A stretch of DNA of 64,000 nt from Isoetes taiwanensis (Eukaryota; Streptophyta; Lycopodiopsida; Isoetales; Isoetaceae): the NCBI GenBank assembly GCA_021234155.1, contig JAJEKV010000052.1, positions 62,001 to 126,000 on the forward strand. Direction: 5' to 3'. Made by a program: the position numbers and the translations under genes. The notes under the pieces are model-generated. The model worked only from the letters and a program-made list of their open reading frames with translations. It was not told where the DNA came from and did not search any database. Shown here piece by piece: positions 47,120 through 64,000 of this stretch (the first letter of the stretch is position 1; every line of letters begins with the position of its first letter).

Positions 47120-50100
47120 GCATAGTTGTGTATAACAATTGTAGTTGATGTATGTCGTTCTCAAATTATACATCCACAAAATATCCAACGTCAATTTGAT
47201 ACACACACGACCCTCCTACTTCATTTCATGCAAGCTGCGATGTTGTCTGCCTGCTGGCGAGCTCATTGAACAAAATAGCATACAAATATGTAGCATAATA
47301 ACAGGGGGTTTTCTTTGTGTTTTTGTACGGTTTTCACAAAGGTTTTTCTAAGATTTCATGGCGTATTTGAATGGATGTACTAATGCGTACATCTAGAGTG
47401 CATCATTTCTTAGTCGTTGATTTAGTTTTTTTTTCAAAGGTCCAACATCGAATGGCTCACAACAAAAGCCCTCTTTTTATTTTAGTTGTTATTTTCAGAG
47501 TTTGGCATGCAAGCATCGTGCCATCGTGTTTTAGGGTTAGGAAGAGAGAAATCATGTTTTATCATGTTTTGCATGCCGAGCCCGCTGCATCGCTTTTTGA
47601 GAAGTCAAGCTGCGAATGCAGGCGTGCAAACTTTGAGCGTGAGTAGATCCGCTAAGAGTAAGATCTGCTTTCCCGTGCTAATCAATTTTCTTTTTGGGCG
47701 GAAGTTATGGCGCCGCTGCTTTTCTTAGATGGAGCATCAAGATACTTTCCTTTGCGCCAATGGTTCGTGAAGAGTCTCAAGAACCCGGACGGGAGGTGCA
47801 GTCGATTTGAAGAAGCAGGATCGAAGGTGCAAAAATCAAGAAGCCTGATCGAGGATCGAGGTTCGTTGTGGTGCATAATTTGAAGATTCGTGTTTTGCCG
47901 CAGTGCCGGCAAGAATAAAGAGACTCCTTCGTGGTTTGCCGCGGGTGCATGTTTGATCGGAGTTGCTGCTGTGGTGTTCTTTTGCCATTTGCTTTTTTTA
48001 TGGATCTTTGCTTGCAAAGATGATATCCGCAAAACCCCGGATCCCTAAAAGCAAACCGAAACTCCTTCCTTTCCGGGAACACATAAAACATGTTTGCTCC
48101 CTCCGCTTTGCTTCGTTTTTCATATTTATAGCTTCATTCGCTTTTGCATTGCTTAGTAGGGATCTTGCCTTCATCATTGTTCTTAAGAGAAAACTCGCTT
48201 CATCTTGCATCCTGCTTATCCGCTGGGGTTTTTCCTTATGGTTCGTAAGGAGTCAAGTATCTCAACTATCTGGCGCTTTATAAGTTTACTCGGCCTAAAT
48301 CGGGCATTTATTCTGCTTTTGTGCATTCTCCATAGCACATACAAGGGGTATTTATCCCGTCGCGGCATTCTCCATAGCGCATGCAAGGTTCCGTGGTTGT
48401 AATTGCTTATCCGCTGAAATTGCTTAAAGAAGAAGAACAAAGGTATCTTTATTTTTCGGTTTTACACGTATGCGAGGAGAGGATTTCGTGGTTGTAATTG
48501 CTTATCTATTCTATTCTAGAAGAAGGGTGTTTCCGCTTTTTGGTCAACATGTAAGACAGAGAAGATGATCTTGTGGGTGTGCTTATCCGAGGGACCGACT
48601 ATTCAATTGGAAGCGGAACTATTGAGGAAATTAGAGGAATTGATTGGCAATTGGTAATTGGTGTTTGGTCCGAACTTTTGTGTACGCTTTTTAATGCAAG
48701 TGGAATATGATATTAGCCTATTTTGGATCTCTGCCGTAATGATGCCAAAGATAGCATCTCATAGTGTCTTGTAGTAAATATTTTGAACCTTCACTAGTGT
48801 CTATGGAGTAGTTATAGAAAACCTCAAGCCTAATGAAGTTCCTTGGCTTTCCATCAAAGAAAGCTATTTTACAAGAGAAAATTCTATATAGTAATGGCTT
48901 AACAGTGGAATTGATGCTACCCATGCAAGACATGTTGATTTGGCATTTATGCTATCTTATTACCGGTTTTGGGCGCTTAAGGACTCTCGCGGTATCTCTC
49001 AGATTGAATAAGGCAACCATGAAGAGGACTCAGGAGGTTAAAAGGACTAGTCTCGAGCTAAAGTATAAAAGTAAGCAAAGCAGATGGCCATGGATAGCCC
49101 TTCCCAATGTTTGACGTTGAGTTCGGGTCCTATAGTTGGTTTAAAGCGTGGAAGAATCCAAGCACTTCCTACAAATTTTGAATTGAAGAGAGCAACGCCG
49201 CAACGGTTTTGTTTTTAAGGTAGCTTTTTTTTTTTATCTTGTTCATTCTTCTACTCCTTTACACGTAAACATCACTCTTGCAATTTGATGTCTAGAAAGA
49301 AGTCTTTCCCGTGATTTCAATCTGTTTTATTATATCTATCCCAGATCAACAAGAAATTTTGATGTGCTTAAACGGGCATTGGCTTTTTAAATTTCTAAAT
49401 AAAATGCTTTTATAGCATATATAATTATATTACATTATACTCATGTTTCATTTTACTATATACCCTTTTTTTCTTAATGTCGATATTACATAACACATAT
49501 TGCTACATGTTTTAAATGTCTTTTATATTCTCACGTCGTTTTTTTTTATGGCCCAAGGGCCAAAAAAATTTGTTTAGTATAATAACCAACACATAATTAT
49601 TGACATTAATAATAAATATAACCATTGGATCCAACACATTTAAATTAAAATCCCCTTAAACCCCCTTTGGTTTGGGTGCATATTCACACGGGGGTGGCGA
49701 GGGCAGAGCCCTCATAATTGTATTTTGCACGCATTTAAATCAACACCATATAGTATTAGGTTGAAATCATATAGTATTTTGCGAATCTTATTATACAGAA
49801 TAGCAAATCTTGTACTTGCATACCCCACAAACGAGGAACTTTACGTACGGTGTAGATTAAAGAATAAGGGGCGAATATGCCAATCCGACAGCTCTCGATG
49901 CCCGGAGTCACCCCCCGTGTGAATATGCACCCAAACCAAAGGGGGTTTAAGGGGGATTTTAATTTAAATGTGTTGGATCCAATGGTTATATTTATTAATG
50001 TCAATGGTAGTTATGTGTTGGCTCATTGAACGAAATAGTTTACAAATGCCATAAAATAAGTGACAAATAAATATCGCATGAAAAAAAAATACCATTAGTT

Positions 50101-52338
50101 GGAATAGAGCAAAAATATGGCATGAAATACCTTATCTATACATATTTAGATAAGGTTTGGACATGCATAAGCTCTAGCATATATTTGGATATTTACAAGG
50201 AAATAAAGTCAACTATTTATTTAAGATATATGGATATTTGAAAGGCCATAAAATCAATTATTTATTTTCGTTTTCTGTACAATGACCTCGGAGCCTTACA
50301 AAAATGCTCATGTCTGTAGCAAATATCCTTACAAAAATGCTCACATCTATAGCAAATGTGATTGTATGCTGGAAACTACATGTGATAGAATGCCTGAAAC
50401 CAAGTTAAACAAAGTACACAATTGAGGTGTTTCAATATCTAAAAGAGATATAAAGACATGATATATTTGATAAGAGAATAATTTGAACAAACCGTTGTGT
50501 AATTTCTTCTCAATTTAGTAGGAGTTGTGACTTGACATTGATGCGCCCTTTGTACCAAATGGTTCGTCCACAAAATGCAATAATATTGCAGTTAAAAGAA
50601 ATGAACCTAATGATGCAACTTGCGAGTTCACAACTTGCTAGATAATAAAATTCGAACTAAGTTACAGATTAAACAGTAAACCATGGCATAGGGCTTCTTC
50701 CGACGACCATAGACAGAATATTTCAGCCCGAATCTTGAATCCGACTGTATAATATTTCGACATGAATCTTGAATCTGGCTGCAGCAGAGTCAGTGAGAAA
50801 GGAAAATCCAGAAACTAAATGGCAGAGTTTGGCATTGCTTCAAGCCTTGAAATATTAAATATTCATACAAAAAGCTATTCCATGGATTCGTTTTTTCATC
50901 TGTTGCAATGAAACCATGCACAATCAATCGTTCTTTGCACAACCGTCTGCAATAATAGATCACAAGGGCTTCTTAAACAACCTAAACACTCTTTCAACAT
51001 GTGGACTGTCAATTTCAATGAAAGAGATATGTTTAATAACCATGGCCAAATCAAGAGCAAGAAAAGCCCAGCACACTACTTTCACAAAATGTCATTTTGA
51101 ATCCCAATGTCTTCAAAAGTAACCATGATGCTGAATTTCTTATGAACATCTCCAGAAATCAATCTACTTCAAAACCAAGAACTTGCTCAAACGTGTAAGC
51201 TTTCCACATTGTTTTGTCCCAATCCCAAAGAAGCAGCGTGAAGAAAAGATATCTTTCAAGCAACATGTATTTCTTTAAGTATGAGATTCCAGTCCTATTC
51301 CTGCTGCAACCAAGTGAATGTGATAAGGCTTATATTTCATGTACAGAATGAAACCATATTATGTGTGATTTTTAGTATTCTCACACTGCTTGTATACGTC
51401 CAAGAACTTCATAGTAAAATGATGTAATTCTATGGGTATAACAACATTGCATTTACGTTTCTGCTCTATTCCCTTTATGCTTACTACATTTCTAAATTTT
51501 GAAAGAAAAATCAACTGATGACCTTGTCTCAGATCTAGCTGCTTGCTTCTTAACGTTTTGCAGCTTTGAGAGAAAATGTGTTTCTTCTATTTCGTGCCTG
51601 TAAAAATGCATGGTTAACAGAGGCAAAGGCAATAAACTTGCAAGAATCAACATAAAGGGAAAAAAGAATTACATGAAGCTCCAGGTTGCTATCTGGTCAC
51701 TAAAAACCTAGGCGGTAAAAATTTGGGGAGGCATACATTTGGAAGAAATAAAAACGATGAAAAGTGGATTGAAGCCAGATTCGTCTTGCTCCTGCTTCAC
51801 TTGCTTGCTCCCATATCTGCTCCAAAATCTCGTAAGAAGGGCTCCAGAATGTCGTAAGAAGGGCTCCAAATGAATCCAAGGAGAACAAATCCTGCATGCG
51901 AAAATAAATGTGGAGAGTCCTCCTGTTTCCGAAAGAAACCCATCCGATTGAAAGGCCTGCCTGCAGCTTTGAAGCAAACATCAATGAAGAATAAGACAAA
52001 AACATTTTACCTCTGGGCGCTAGAATCCGTGTGAGGGGCAAGGGATCGATTAGGAATCGAGTCTTTACAACGCCTAAACCCAGTGACAACAGAATACTTG
52101 AGCAAATCGGACCCCTGAACATCCTAGCGAGATGCCATACCGAATGCCTCCCAAAATAAAAGTATGACGAAAATGCCTTTCAAAAAAAGCGGTTATGATG
52201 GGGCGCCCTACCTTTCGGACTTAGAACACAATCTGACGGTCCAAAATCAAAGTTGTGGGAAAAGAAATGGATGGCCGAGATGCTATGCACACACTACATT
52301 TTGCTTTTATTATTATATATAGATAGATATATAGATAT
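47120..52338. other. Remainder of element 3, non-coding
   Basis: No gene recognised. The longest open stretch (140 residues, 52122-51700, minus) has no known motif. A phrase ctcattgaac(a/g)aaatag occurs at about 47271 and 50022, suggesting an internal duplication. A foldback element lies at 49586-50021. Confidence 0.5.
49586..50021. mobile_element. Foldback (long terminal inverted repeat) element, 436 bp
   Basis: The left arm (49586-49695) begins CCAACACATAA and runs through ttggatccaacacattt and ccccctttggtttgggtgca. The right arm (49911-50021) is its inverted copy with about 95% match. A 215-bp loop lies between. No coding sequence. Target duplication not clear; it is possibly a Mutator-type MITE. 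Confidence 0.8.
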
Positions 52339-52339
52339 A

Positions 52340-53029
52340 GTTCAGCACTTCTATTAAGTATGATCCTATCTTATCACCCTGGATTTGGAAGAACGCAGTA
52401 AGATCACTTGCCTCTATCCCAAAACGGTCTCGTATCATTTTGTATGCTGGGCACCATATCAAAACATGTTCCTCGTCTTCTACCTCTCCGCTACCACATA
52501 CCTTGCATTCTCGCATCGTTCTGGGAATGGACTGCCCCCATCTTCCTACCTCAATTCCAAGTCGATGTGAACTTAGCCGTATCCTACTAATTGCATGTCT
52601 CTTTTTACGATATATCTTCACTCAAGTGTCTTGCAATATCCATCTCGGGTTCATATTTTGCCCTGCATAAGATCATTTTGGTCAAAGGTCCCCGCCATAA
52701 TTTCCGCTTCACCATGCCACATACCCATTGTCTAAGGTTCCCATCATACAGATCGCATCCTTCCAATTGATCTCCCATCGCTTTTTAACCATTTTTTACA
52801 TCGAAAACCATCCTTTTTGTTCACTTGCTTTGCGTGGCAAGATGTGGTAACCGTGTCATCCATTCTTCTCACCTTCTTAAGGTATCGGATGCATTGAGTA
52901 TCGCTTCACCCTCAAGGGGCATTAAACCGCATTCAGCCTAGCATCATTTGATATGGCATTTTGATCTTCACTCCCAATTCGAAGTCTCGTGAATTTTTTA
53001 GTACTTGTTCTACATCCTCCCATAAGCAT
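52340..53029 (-). pseudogene. LINE D ORF2, post-RT and CCHC region
   Basis: At 52621-52340 the minus strand reads ISRIRLSSHRLGIEVGRW, then an intact CCHC motif CKVCGSGEVEDEEHVLIWC (C-x2-C-x9-H-x4-C) and IGSYLIEVLN. Upstream, at 52640-53020, the homologous sequence is broken by several indels. The coding tail continues at 35107 beyond element 3. Confidence 0.85.
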
Positions 53030-54133
53030 TTAGGTAGCCCCTGGCCCCCAAATCTCATGACCATATAGAACAACACTTTGCACTAATGACTGAAATAATC
53101 TGCTTTTTAATTGCCAATTCCAAAGCGAGATCCTTCTGCACATGCTTTGCATTGCATATAAGGATTTCAGACCTCCTTCAATTCTTTGTATTATGCAAGT
53201 ATTCCACCTATGGTTTCTGCTTATTATGAGCCCCAAGTACTTATATGAGTCACATGTATCTATTGTCTTCCCCTTGTATTTAAAGTTTTCCTGTTTCAGT
53301 GCACCCACTGTCATGATATTGGTCTTCTCAAGATTAACCTCCATGCCATTCACTTCACAAAAGGCAGCCAATGAGTCTAAATGTTGTTGCATATGTTCTC
53401 GTGTGCGCGCAAAGATGACAACATCATCAGCATACATGAGCAACTGTATAACATAGCCATTCAAGGTTGTGCCTCCTCTCCCATGGCATCTAAGCCACTC
53501 CTCCAGACTATCAATGAACAACCCAAATAATGTTGGGAACATCGGGCACCCCTGTTTCACCCCTACATTGCTATCCACACAGTCCGGGATCTCCAATACA
53601 AGAGGCATGGATAATTGCACCAGAACTTTTTCATATAAAACCCGTACCGCATCCTGTAGGTCTTTAGGCACATTTAACTTTTCCATTCTTTCCCAAATTT
53701 GTTTCCTTGGTACTTTATCAAATGCTTTCTTGAAATCAACAAACAAGATGTATGCTGCTATCTTTGTACCTTTCACCGAATCCATTATGGTTTTCAGGAC
53801 AAGTAAGTGGTCCATTGTAGATCTATTGGGTCTGAACCCAGCTTGTGTTTCAGCCCTCACCTTCTCTTTTTCAGCCCAGCCACTTATCTTTCTTTCTATA
53901 ATTGTAGCAAACAATTTTGAAAATAAACTACTCACCATAAGCGTTCTGTAATTATTTGCATCTGTTTTCACTCCACTTTTATGAATTGGGACCACTCTAT
54001 TCAGTTGCCATTCCTGGGGGAACCCTTGTACCATAGCTGCATTGAACATTTGGGTAATCTTGCTATAAAGCGTCTCTCCTGCCCACTTCAAAAAGACATA
54101 ACTGCGGGACATCTTTAGCTTTTCCATTTGCAA
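53030..54133 (-). pseudogene. LINE D ORF2, reverse transcriptase portion
   Basis: The 367-codon frame carries LNRVVPIHKSGVKTDANNYR (RT N-terminal block), FVDFKKAFDKVPRKQIW (motif A), GVKQGCPMFPTLFGLF (motif B), LLMYADDVVIFAR (motif C) and DSYKYLGLIISRNHRW. All catalytic aspartates are present. It overlaps the endonuclease frame at 54063-54133, where one frameshift divides ORF2. Confidence 0.93.
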
Positions 54134-55511
54134 GATGTTCTATACCTTCAGCCACATCCTCATTACTAATTGTCATGTTTGATTCCCGTTTCATTTCACC
54201 CGGTATCTTTTCATCATGGTAAAGTTTTTTAACCTGCCTCCACAAATCACTCGCGGAGAGGGGAACTGCTTGTTTTATGGTGCCTTTCAGCCTATTCCAG
54301 AATAATTTTGGTTCTTGCAGGTATTGGTCTACCAATACTATCTGCTGATCTCTTATAAACTTCCTTTTCTTTTTCCTGACAATCTTATGGTATTCCTTTT
54401 TATGCTGGGCTCGTCTTTCCCCTATGCTATTTCTGATTTTTCTCTTTGCAAGCCTACATTCAGAATCAAACCAGGAGTTGCATTTCATACCTTTTTGCAC
54501 ACGCTGGGATGTGAAACTTCTGTTTGCTGCCTCGGTTAAGATCTCATGAACTATTTTGCTGATTTCACTTGTATCATCTGTCCATTGGGTATTTGCTGCT
54601 AGATCTTCCACTATATGTCCATAGTAGTCTGCTTTCTTGGGGTTTAATCTCACCCCCAGGATGTTTCTCGGTGCTTGTACAATGTTACATACCATGACAA
54701 GTAGCTTGATGGCCAGAGGGACATGATCTGATTCGGTTTGCTCATCCATAACAGAAAATTCCAAATGATTTATAGTTTCATTGGAGGTAATCACATAGTT
54801 TACAACACTTCTGGTTCTACATGTACATTGGGAGGTGGAAGGGAACTTACTAATACCATTACATATTAGTAAACCCGTACTGCAGCATAGATGGAGAAGC
54901 TGTCGTCCAGATCGGGTGATTATCCCATCACTAGATTCTCTATACCATCCTTCCTGCTTTAACTCAGCATCACTCATGGTATCTAACCAGAGTGGATCAT
55001 GCTCTCCTGTGTAAGCAGTGGCTTGCTTTTTTCCAGTTCTGCTATTAAAGTCTCCAGTTAAGATAACTTCTCCTTTTTCTTGAAACTGCATTATGTCTTG
55101 CTCAAGTTCATAGTATAGGTCTTCACCAGAAACATCACTATTCTGATATATCCCTTTGTGCCTCGGGGCATAATAGCACACTGCTAAATAGAAAGGGCGA
55201 TTTACCCCTTGGATTGTAAGCCATATGTACTGGTTATTTGAATCTTTTTTTATCCCCTGGACCAAATGACAAAAGGCATGTCTTACATAACAGGCAACTC
55301 CTCCATTACCATTATCTCCATGTTTAAATCGGTTATTTCTTACCGAATATATTTTATTAAACCCATCAATCTGTGGCAGATCATATAGTTCATGTTCTTT
55401 CGTCTCTACAAAACATATCACATCAGCAGCTTGTAATATCTCCTGCATACTTGTAATCTTTGTTTCCGTCAATCTATTGATATTCCAGATTACTATCCTA
55501 AGAGCCTCCAC
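54063..55511 (-). pseudogene. LINE D ORF2, endonuclease portion
   Basis: The 482-codon frame opens MEALRIVIWNINRLTETK (N-terminal Asn), ICFVETKEHELYDL (Glu), CYYAPRHKG, ILTGDFNSRTGKKQA (Asp/Asn) and ESDHVPLAIKL (SDH). A linker with CNSWFDSECRLAKRK follows, and LANGKAKDV just before the frame break. Sequence is clearly more diverged from LINE A and B than they are from each other, so D represents a separate subfamily. Confidence 0.92.
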
Positions 55512-55519
55512 GCATCTCT

Positions 55520-56490
55520 ATGCATCAATTACTGCCTTACCTTTAACCCAGCGCACCTTTTATTGGTTTTGTTTGGCCTCTTTAAACTTAGCAATCTCTT
55601 CTTTCTTCTCACGCATTTGGTCTCTTGTAAGGTCTTCATTCACCCAAATAAACTTCCCCTTTAATTTAAAGCTATTTTTGAGAACCTAGAATCGGTTATC
55701 CCTGTTAGAAAATCTGACTACAATGTGTCGTGTACCTGCCTCCTTCTTCCCAATGCGAAATGCTTCTGTGATTCCTGAGTTTCGATTCCCATTTCATCAC
55801 AAAATAGTTTTTTCTAATCGCATTTGGTATCTTCATTCTCATGTTCAGGCAGTCCTACTATTCTTAAGTTCAGGGCTCTCTGTTTTCTTTCTTGACTTTC
55901 CATGTACTGCTCTATTTTGTTATTCAGTTCGGTCATCAAGGGTTGGTGCCCTTTGCCATCATGTTTTCATTTCATTATTTCTTCCCTTAATCGCAGAGTT
56001 GGTTACTTAATTCTTCAACACATGGATTAGTGCGACTAATTTACGCTCTCCCGACTTATTTTTTCGATTGCTCAATTCATCTCGAAGTTGGTTCGGATGA
56101 TCTGCGGTCTCGACCTTCATTTTTGCAATTCAAGATTGATTTGGGCAAATATGGAGGTTTTCAGCTCTTGTAGCAAGCTGCGGCATATTTTTGGAAAACT
56201 CCTCCATGAATGAAACTTTGAAATCATCAAGATGATCTTCATAGCGATGAAATCCGAATCGGATGTAATAGATGCGAATCTTCTCTCGAGGTGGAATGGG
56301 TAGAGTGCAGGTCGGGAATCAACTGGTGAGGACCTACGGATTACCGGTTTATGTCCAGGGTTTGGTTTGTCCTTTTTTTGCACATACACAAATCTTTTGC
56401 CCCACCATCCGGTTTTCCGGATCTAGTAATCGCTTATCCAATCTTCCGGTTCCACCAGCGACATCTCCACCATGTTTTTTTTTTTGCCCT
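55520..56490 (-). pseudogene. LINE D ORF1, strongly decayed
   Basis: The C-terminal end is readable on the minus strand as KGKFIWVNEDLTRDQMREKK and then VRWVKGKAVIDA-stop, matching WINDDLTKNQLQEYK of LINE A. Upstream pieces include KICRSLLQELKTSIFAQINL in the coiled-coil position and a basic KKDKPNPGHKP stretch near the start. The frame changes many times. Confidence 0.75.
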
Positions 56491-56505
56491 ATTTTATCAT
56501 TCTTG

Positions 56506-59990
<3,485 letters not shown>

Positions 59991-60438
59991 TCTGATGGTT
60001 TTTGCCGATGCTTTTCCCGTGCACTTTCTTCCTTCCTTTCCTTTTCCGTTTCCCTTTTTCCATGCCTTTCGCACATTTATTTCACTCTTATTTTTCTATA
60101 TTCATTTTCCTCTTTTTTCCCACCATTTCTCTCTTTCCCCTTTTCTTTTCTTTCTTTGCTTCCTTTTTTCCCTTTCTTCACCATTTTCCTCTTCTCTTTT
60201 CTCTCATGCCCTTTCCCCCTTCCCTTTTTTCGTTTCCCTCTGTCCTTTTTTCTTGTGCCCTTTTTCCAGGTTCCCTTTCCCCCTTTTCCCTTTTCTTTTT
60301 CTTTTTCTTTTTCTTTTTCTTTTTCTCCGGGGTTCTTTTTCTTTTTCTTTTTCTTTTTCTTTTTCTTTTTCTTTTTCTTTTTTTCTTTTTCTTTTTCTTT
60401 TTCTTTTTCTTTTTCTTTTTCTTTTTCTTTTTCTTTGA

Positions 60439-62590
60439 TGATGTTCTCACAAAGACTATGTACAATTAAAGTTCAAAAACAATTAAAAGCGCCAGGCCAC
60501 ATCAGGTACTCCTACTCCCATGTATAGGTAATTTCAAATGTAATCAATCTATTTAGGTTAGCAATTTACTCATATGTTCATATCAGTGTTCCAATATATC
60601 AATATTCATATTCATATTCATATTCATATTCATATTCATATTCATATTCATATTCATATTCATATTCATATTCATATTCATGTTCATTTACTGCGCAACA
60701 TGTCAACTTAGGTAATTCAAATCTTCCGTTCTCAAATACTATCTTAAAATTTCATACACAATAAATTCAACATAATAACTCTCTTTCCACCTGTGTTTTT
60801 CAACCAAATTTTTTAATCCCTTTATCCAAACAATATCTTATATTCGCTAGAAACTTTACATCCATTAGCTATCACTTATATGCGTGGTCATTATGCCCTT
60901 GCATAACACCAAAGTAAAGGATTCAATATTTTTCCTTTTAAAACCCGGATAATTTGTTTAACCATGATGCTAAAGCACGTTTTATCATTGTACATCAAGC
61001 ATTCTCAAGATGCCCATGATCATTAGCCATTGCAACTCTTTCTAACAATGGTCCATTTGTTACAATAAAAAAGGAGATCTCACCCATTTTTTGTCCATAT
61101 CTTGATGATGGCCACATTCTTTCCGTGGTCCATAGCCACATTCTTCACGTGGTCCACCATTTGTAACAAATCCAATCAAAAACAAGTCCAGAGAGAATGT
61201 TTTGGTTACTCGCACCAAGCAATGACAAAGTTAGCACAAACCGGTAACTAGCCAAGGGCGTCGGTAAGCTATAAAACATTCGGCTTATCGCCCTTCACCC
61301 ATTATTTTCGGTAATGAATGGTCTCAAGATCAAATTCCGGGATCTAAACTTTAAAATCCAATATTAAGTCTCTAAAGATTATCGTTCTGGGGCTGATCCC
61401 TATCATCCGGTAGGTCATATATGAAGTTTGGTGTTTTAGGCGCTAAACAATCATCAAAACACGATGAGAGAGCTACAAGCGACCAAGGTAGATGGGCAAA
61501 ATTGACATGCGGGCACGACATCATTATTCTGAAGATAAAGCAAGTTGCACATACGCCTGTTTTTACCACTGGTTGCACACCAACTTCCACCACACCGATT
61601 ACGCCAATGTGTTTGCCTTACCATGTAGTAGTATGTATTACCAACCATAACAAAGATTATCTAGGCAAGTGAGATCTTTGGAAACATCAATAACCATTTA
61701 TCACGACATATGATGTACTTTTAGTGTCATATTAACCAAACATGAGATATTTTGAGCACTTAAAGCATAATAGGCTTTATCACAAGAAGAAAAGCACTAT
61801 AATAGCTTATAATCCAAGCAAGTATTTTAACCGTGGCAAGCCCTTATTATTAAGGTATGAAATCTGAGACCACCAACACATGTCTACCACTAGCACAATG
61901 CATAAGTCAAGTAAGATCACGGTGCCAATTTAAGTTTTGAAACAAAGCAACATGCGTGACTATGTACAACAAAACTAGCACCAAGCTAGACCTAGCAACA
62001 TAGCAACCAACCAACCAACACATGGTCAACCTATCTAAGCACAACGACCGGTGACCTATCATGGATAAATAGGAGCATATGCAAAGCATGAACAAAAGCA
62101 GACCATAAAAAATTCATGTTAACTCAACCACCATATTATTAACCCGGGATATAGCTCCGGCACCTTAGGCATTATATTAGCCTCATTTTTTAATCAATTT
62201 TTCGAAAAGTGATGCAAACAAACCTGAGTATTGAAACTGGGTAAGCACCTCGGCCTAGAGTCGCGGCAAAGGCGTAATAATGTCGCCGTAAGTAGGTTAG
62301 GCATTTGCCTATCGGTTGTGATCCACATTACACCACTAACATGGCGGTTTGGTGAACAAATGGATACCTCTATCGGTTTGACATCACGCCAAGTATATGT
62401 TGCCCTTTTTGCATGCAAACTATCCAAAGCTTTTGTGCTATCCGCATAGAGAGGTCCGCCATAGCCCATCCAGGCAAAGGCTTAGCATGAAAATAACATA
62501 GTACAATAGGTCTTATCTAGACTTTTTAACCAATACGAGCCACAACTTCATCATTTATGCATATTTCGTATGGACATGGAGTATGCACAC
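60439..62590. other. AT-rich non-coding stretch
   Basis: No gene or recognised element. It holds an (ATTCAT)n microsatellite (60604-60681). Short open stretches have no motifs. Confidence 0.6.
60604..60681. repeat. (ATTCAT)n microsatellite, 13 units
   Basis: An uninterrupted hexanucleotide run of attcat. Confidence 0.97.
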
Positions 62591-62597
62591 CAACTTC

Positions 62598-62700
62598 TTT
62601 TTCCTTTTCCTTTTCCTTTTCCTTTTCCTTTTCCTTTTCCTTTTCCTTTTCTTTTTCTTTTTCTTTTTCTTTTTCTTTTTCTTTTTCTTTTTCTTTTTCT
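62598..62700. repeat. (TTTTCC)n passing into (TTTTTC)n
   Basis: About nine TTTTCC units are followed by about eight TTTTTC units, a visible one-base change of the repeat unit along the array. Confidence 0.97.
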
Positions 62701-62745
62701 CCCACATCCCTCCCTCGGGATGCAGGGCCCATCATTTTATAGGAG

Positions 62746-62776
62746 GTAGGACCCCCCATAAAAGGAGGGGTCCTAC
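62746..62776. other. Perfect 10-bp hairpin
   Basis: GTAGGACCCC and GGGGTCCTAC enclose an 11-nt loop. Role unknown. Confidence 0.75.
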
Positions 62777-62867
62777 ATCCTTACTCATAAGCAAAAATTT
62801 AATTTCTATTTCATTGATGTTATACATCAAACTTGGAAACGTATTTCCCATATTCAGCCTTCTCAAA

Positions 62868-63000
62868 AGGAAAAGACAGCTCCACTAACACTTTTTCATA
62901 AATCAGCCTGCTTGCATCTCTATATTCCACTGGAATATTTAGCTTTTCCATTCTTTCAAACAAACGTTCTCTAGGAACCATATCAAAAGCTTTGGTATGG
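62868..63000 (-). pseudogene. Second copy of the LINE E 5' end
   Basis: It repeats 58133-58264 almost exactly ([19 protein letters not shown] on the minus strand), then diverges abruptly to unrelated sequence at about 62868. It shares the truncation point and the adjoining (GA)n and flank with LINE E, so it arose by segmental duplication, not by a separate insertion. Confidence 0.9.
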
Positions 63001-63002
63001 TT

Positions 63003-64000
<998 letters not shown>

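Larger units (their letters stand above)
35108..52338 (+). mobile_element. Element 3: Helitron-like insertion in LINE D, carrying CACTA-1
   Basis: The 5' end reads TCTCTACTAGAAAAAGTG with the hairpin GCCCAGC-GTT-GCTGGGC at 35125-35141; the 3' end reads TGCTTTTATTATTATATATAGATAGA. It lies between two halves of the LINE D ORF2 C-terminus. Without the CACTA element and one target repeat it is about 5.5 kb. No replicase or helicase was recognised. Exact borders are blurred by a TATA-rich target. Confidence 0.65.

Noticed and set aside
62868-63000. Independent insertion of another LINE
   Set aside because: It shares the exact 5' truncation, GA tract and outer flank with LINE E and diverges abruptly on the other side, which fits a segmental duplicate.

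Overview
The window is repeat-dense nuclear DNA of a land plant. The evidence is a Ty3/gypsy element with an initiator-tRNA-Met-type primer site, CACTA (En/Spm) transposons with a TNP2-like transposase, intron-containing transposon genes and long T-rich non-coding tracts. I found no convincing host protein-coding gene, rRNA gene or CRISPR array. The species cannot be named from the sequence. A fern, lycophyte or other large-genome plant would fit, but that is a guess. Almost every recognisable coding stretch belongs to a transposable element, and most are broken by frameshifts.

Layout. (1) 1-10582: a decayed Ty3/gypsy LTR retrotransposon on the minus strand; its outer LTR is cut by the window edge. 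(2) 10583-15330: T-rich non-coding DNA with diverged tandem duplications. (3) 15435-19974: a nearly full-length LINE (here LINE A, plus strand) sitting inside a (CT)n run. (4) 20107-24394: non-coding DNA with tRNA-like modules and a Helitron-like element (element 1) filled by a 1.4 kb polypyrimidine tract. (5) 24395-59035: a head-to-tail train of six LINE units, all on the minus strand, each separated from the next by a (CT/GA)n microsatellite. Read on the minus strand the order is tail F, tail G, LINE E (5'-truncated), LINE D (full length), LINE B (full length), LINE H (5'-truncated). (6) 59036-64000: polypyrimidine DNA, AT-rich non-coding DNA and a second copy of the LINE E/(GA)n/flank junction.

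Nesting. LINE B is split by element 2 (about 3.8 kb) and by a poly(A)-tailed retrocopy with an 11-bp target duplication. LINE D is split by element 3 (17.2 kb). Element 3 contains an 11.7 kb CACTA transposon with 3-bp target duplication ATT. That transposon's transposase gene is in turn split by a 748-bp non-autonomous CACTA element with target duplication TGT. After subtracting the insertions, LINE A, B and D are 4.54, 4.5 and 4.34 kb, which supports the reconstruction.

The most interesting system is the LINE family. It has an L1-like ORF1, and an ORF2 with an APE-type endonuclease, a reverse transcriptase and a C-terminal CCHC motif. It lacks a poly(A) tail. Instead it ends in a short stem-loop with compensatory changes, followed by variable ATTTC repeats that run straight into (CT)n. 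Every copy is bounded by (CT)n, and two paralogous comparisons give apparent empty sites. This points to a plant LINE that targets (CT/GA)n microsatellites and stacks repeatedly in the same tract.
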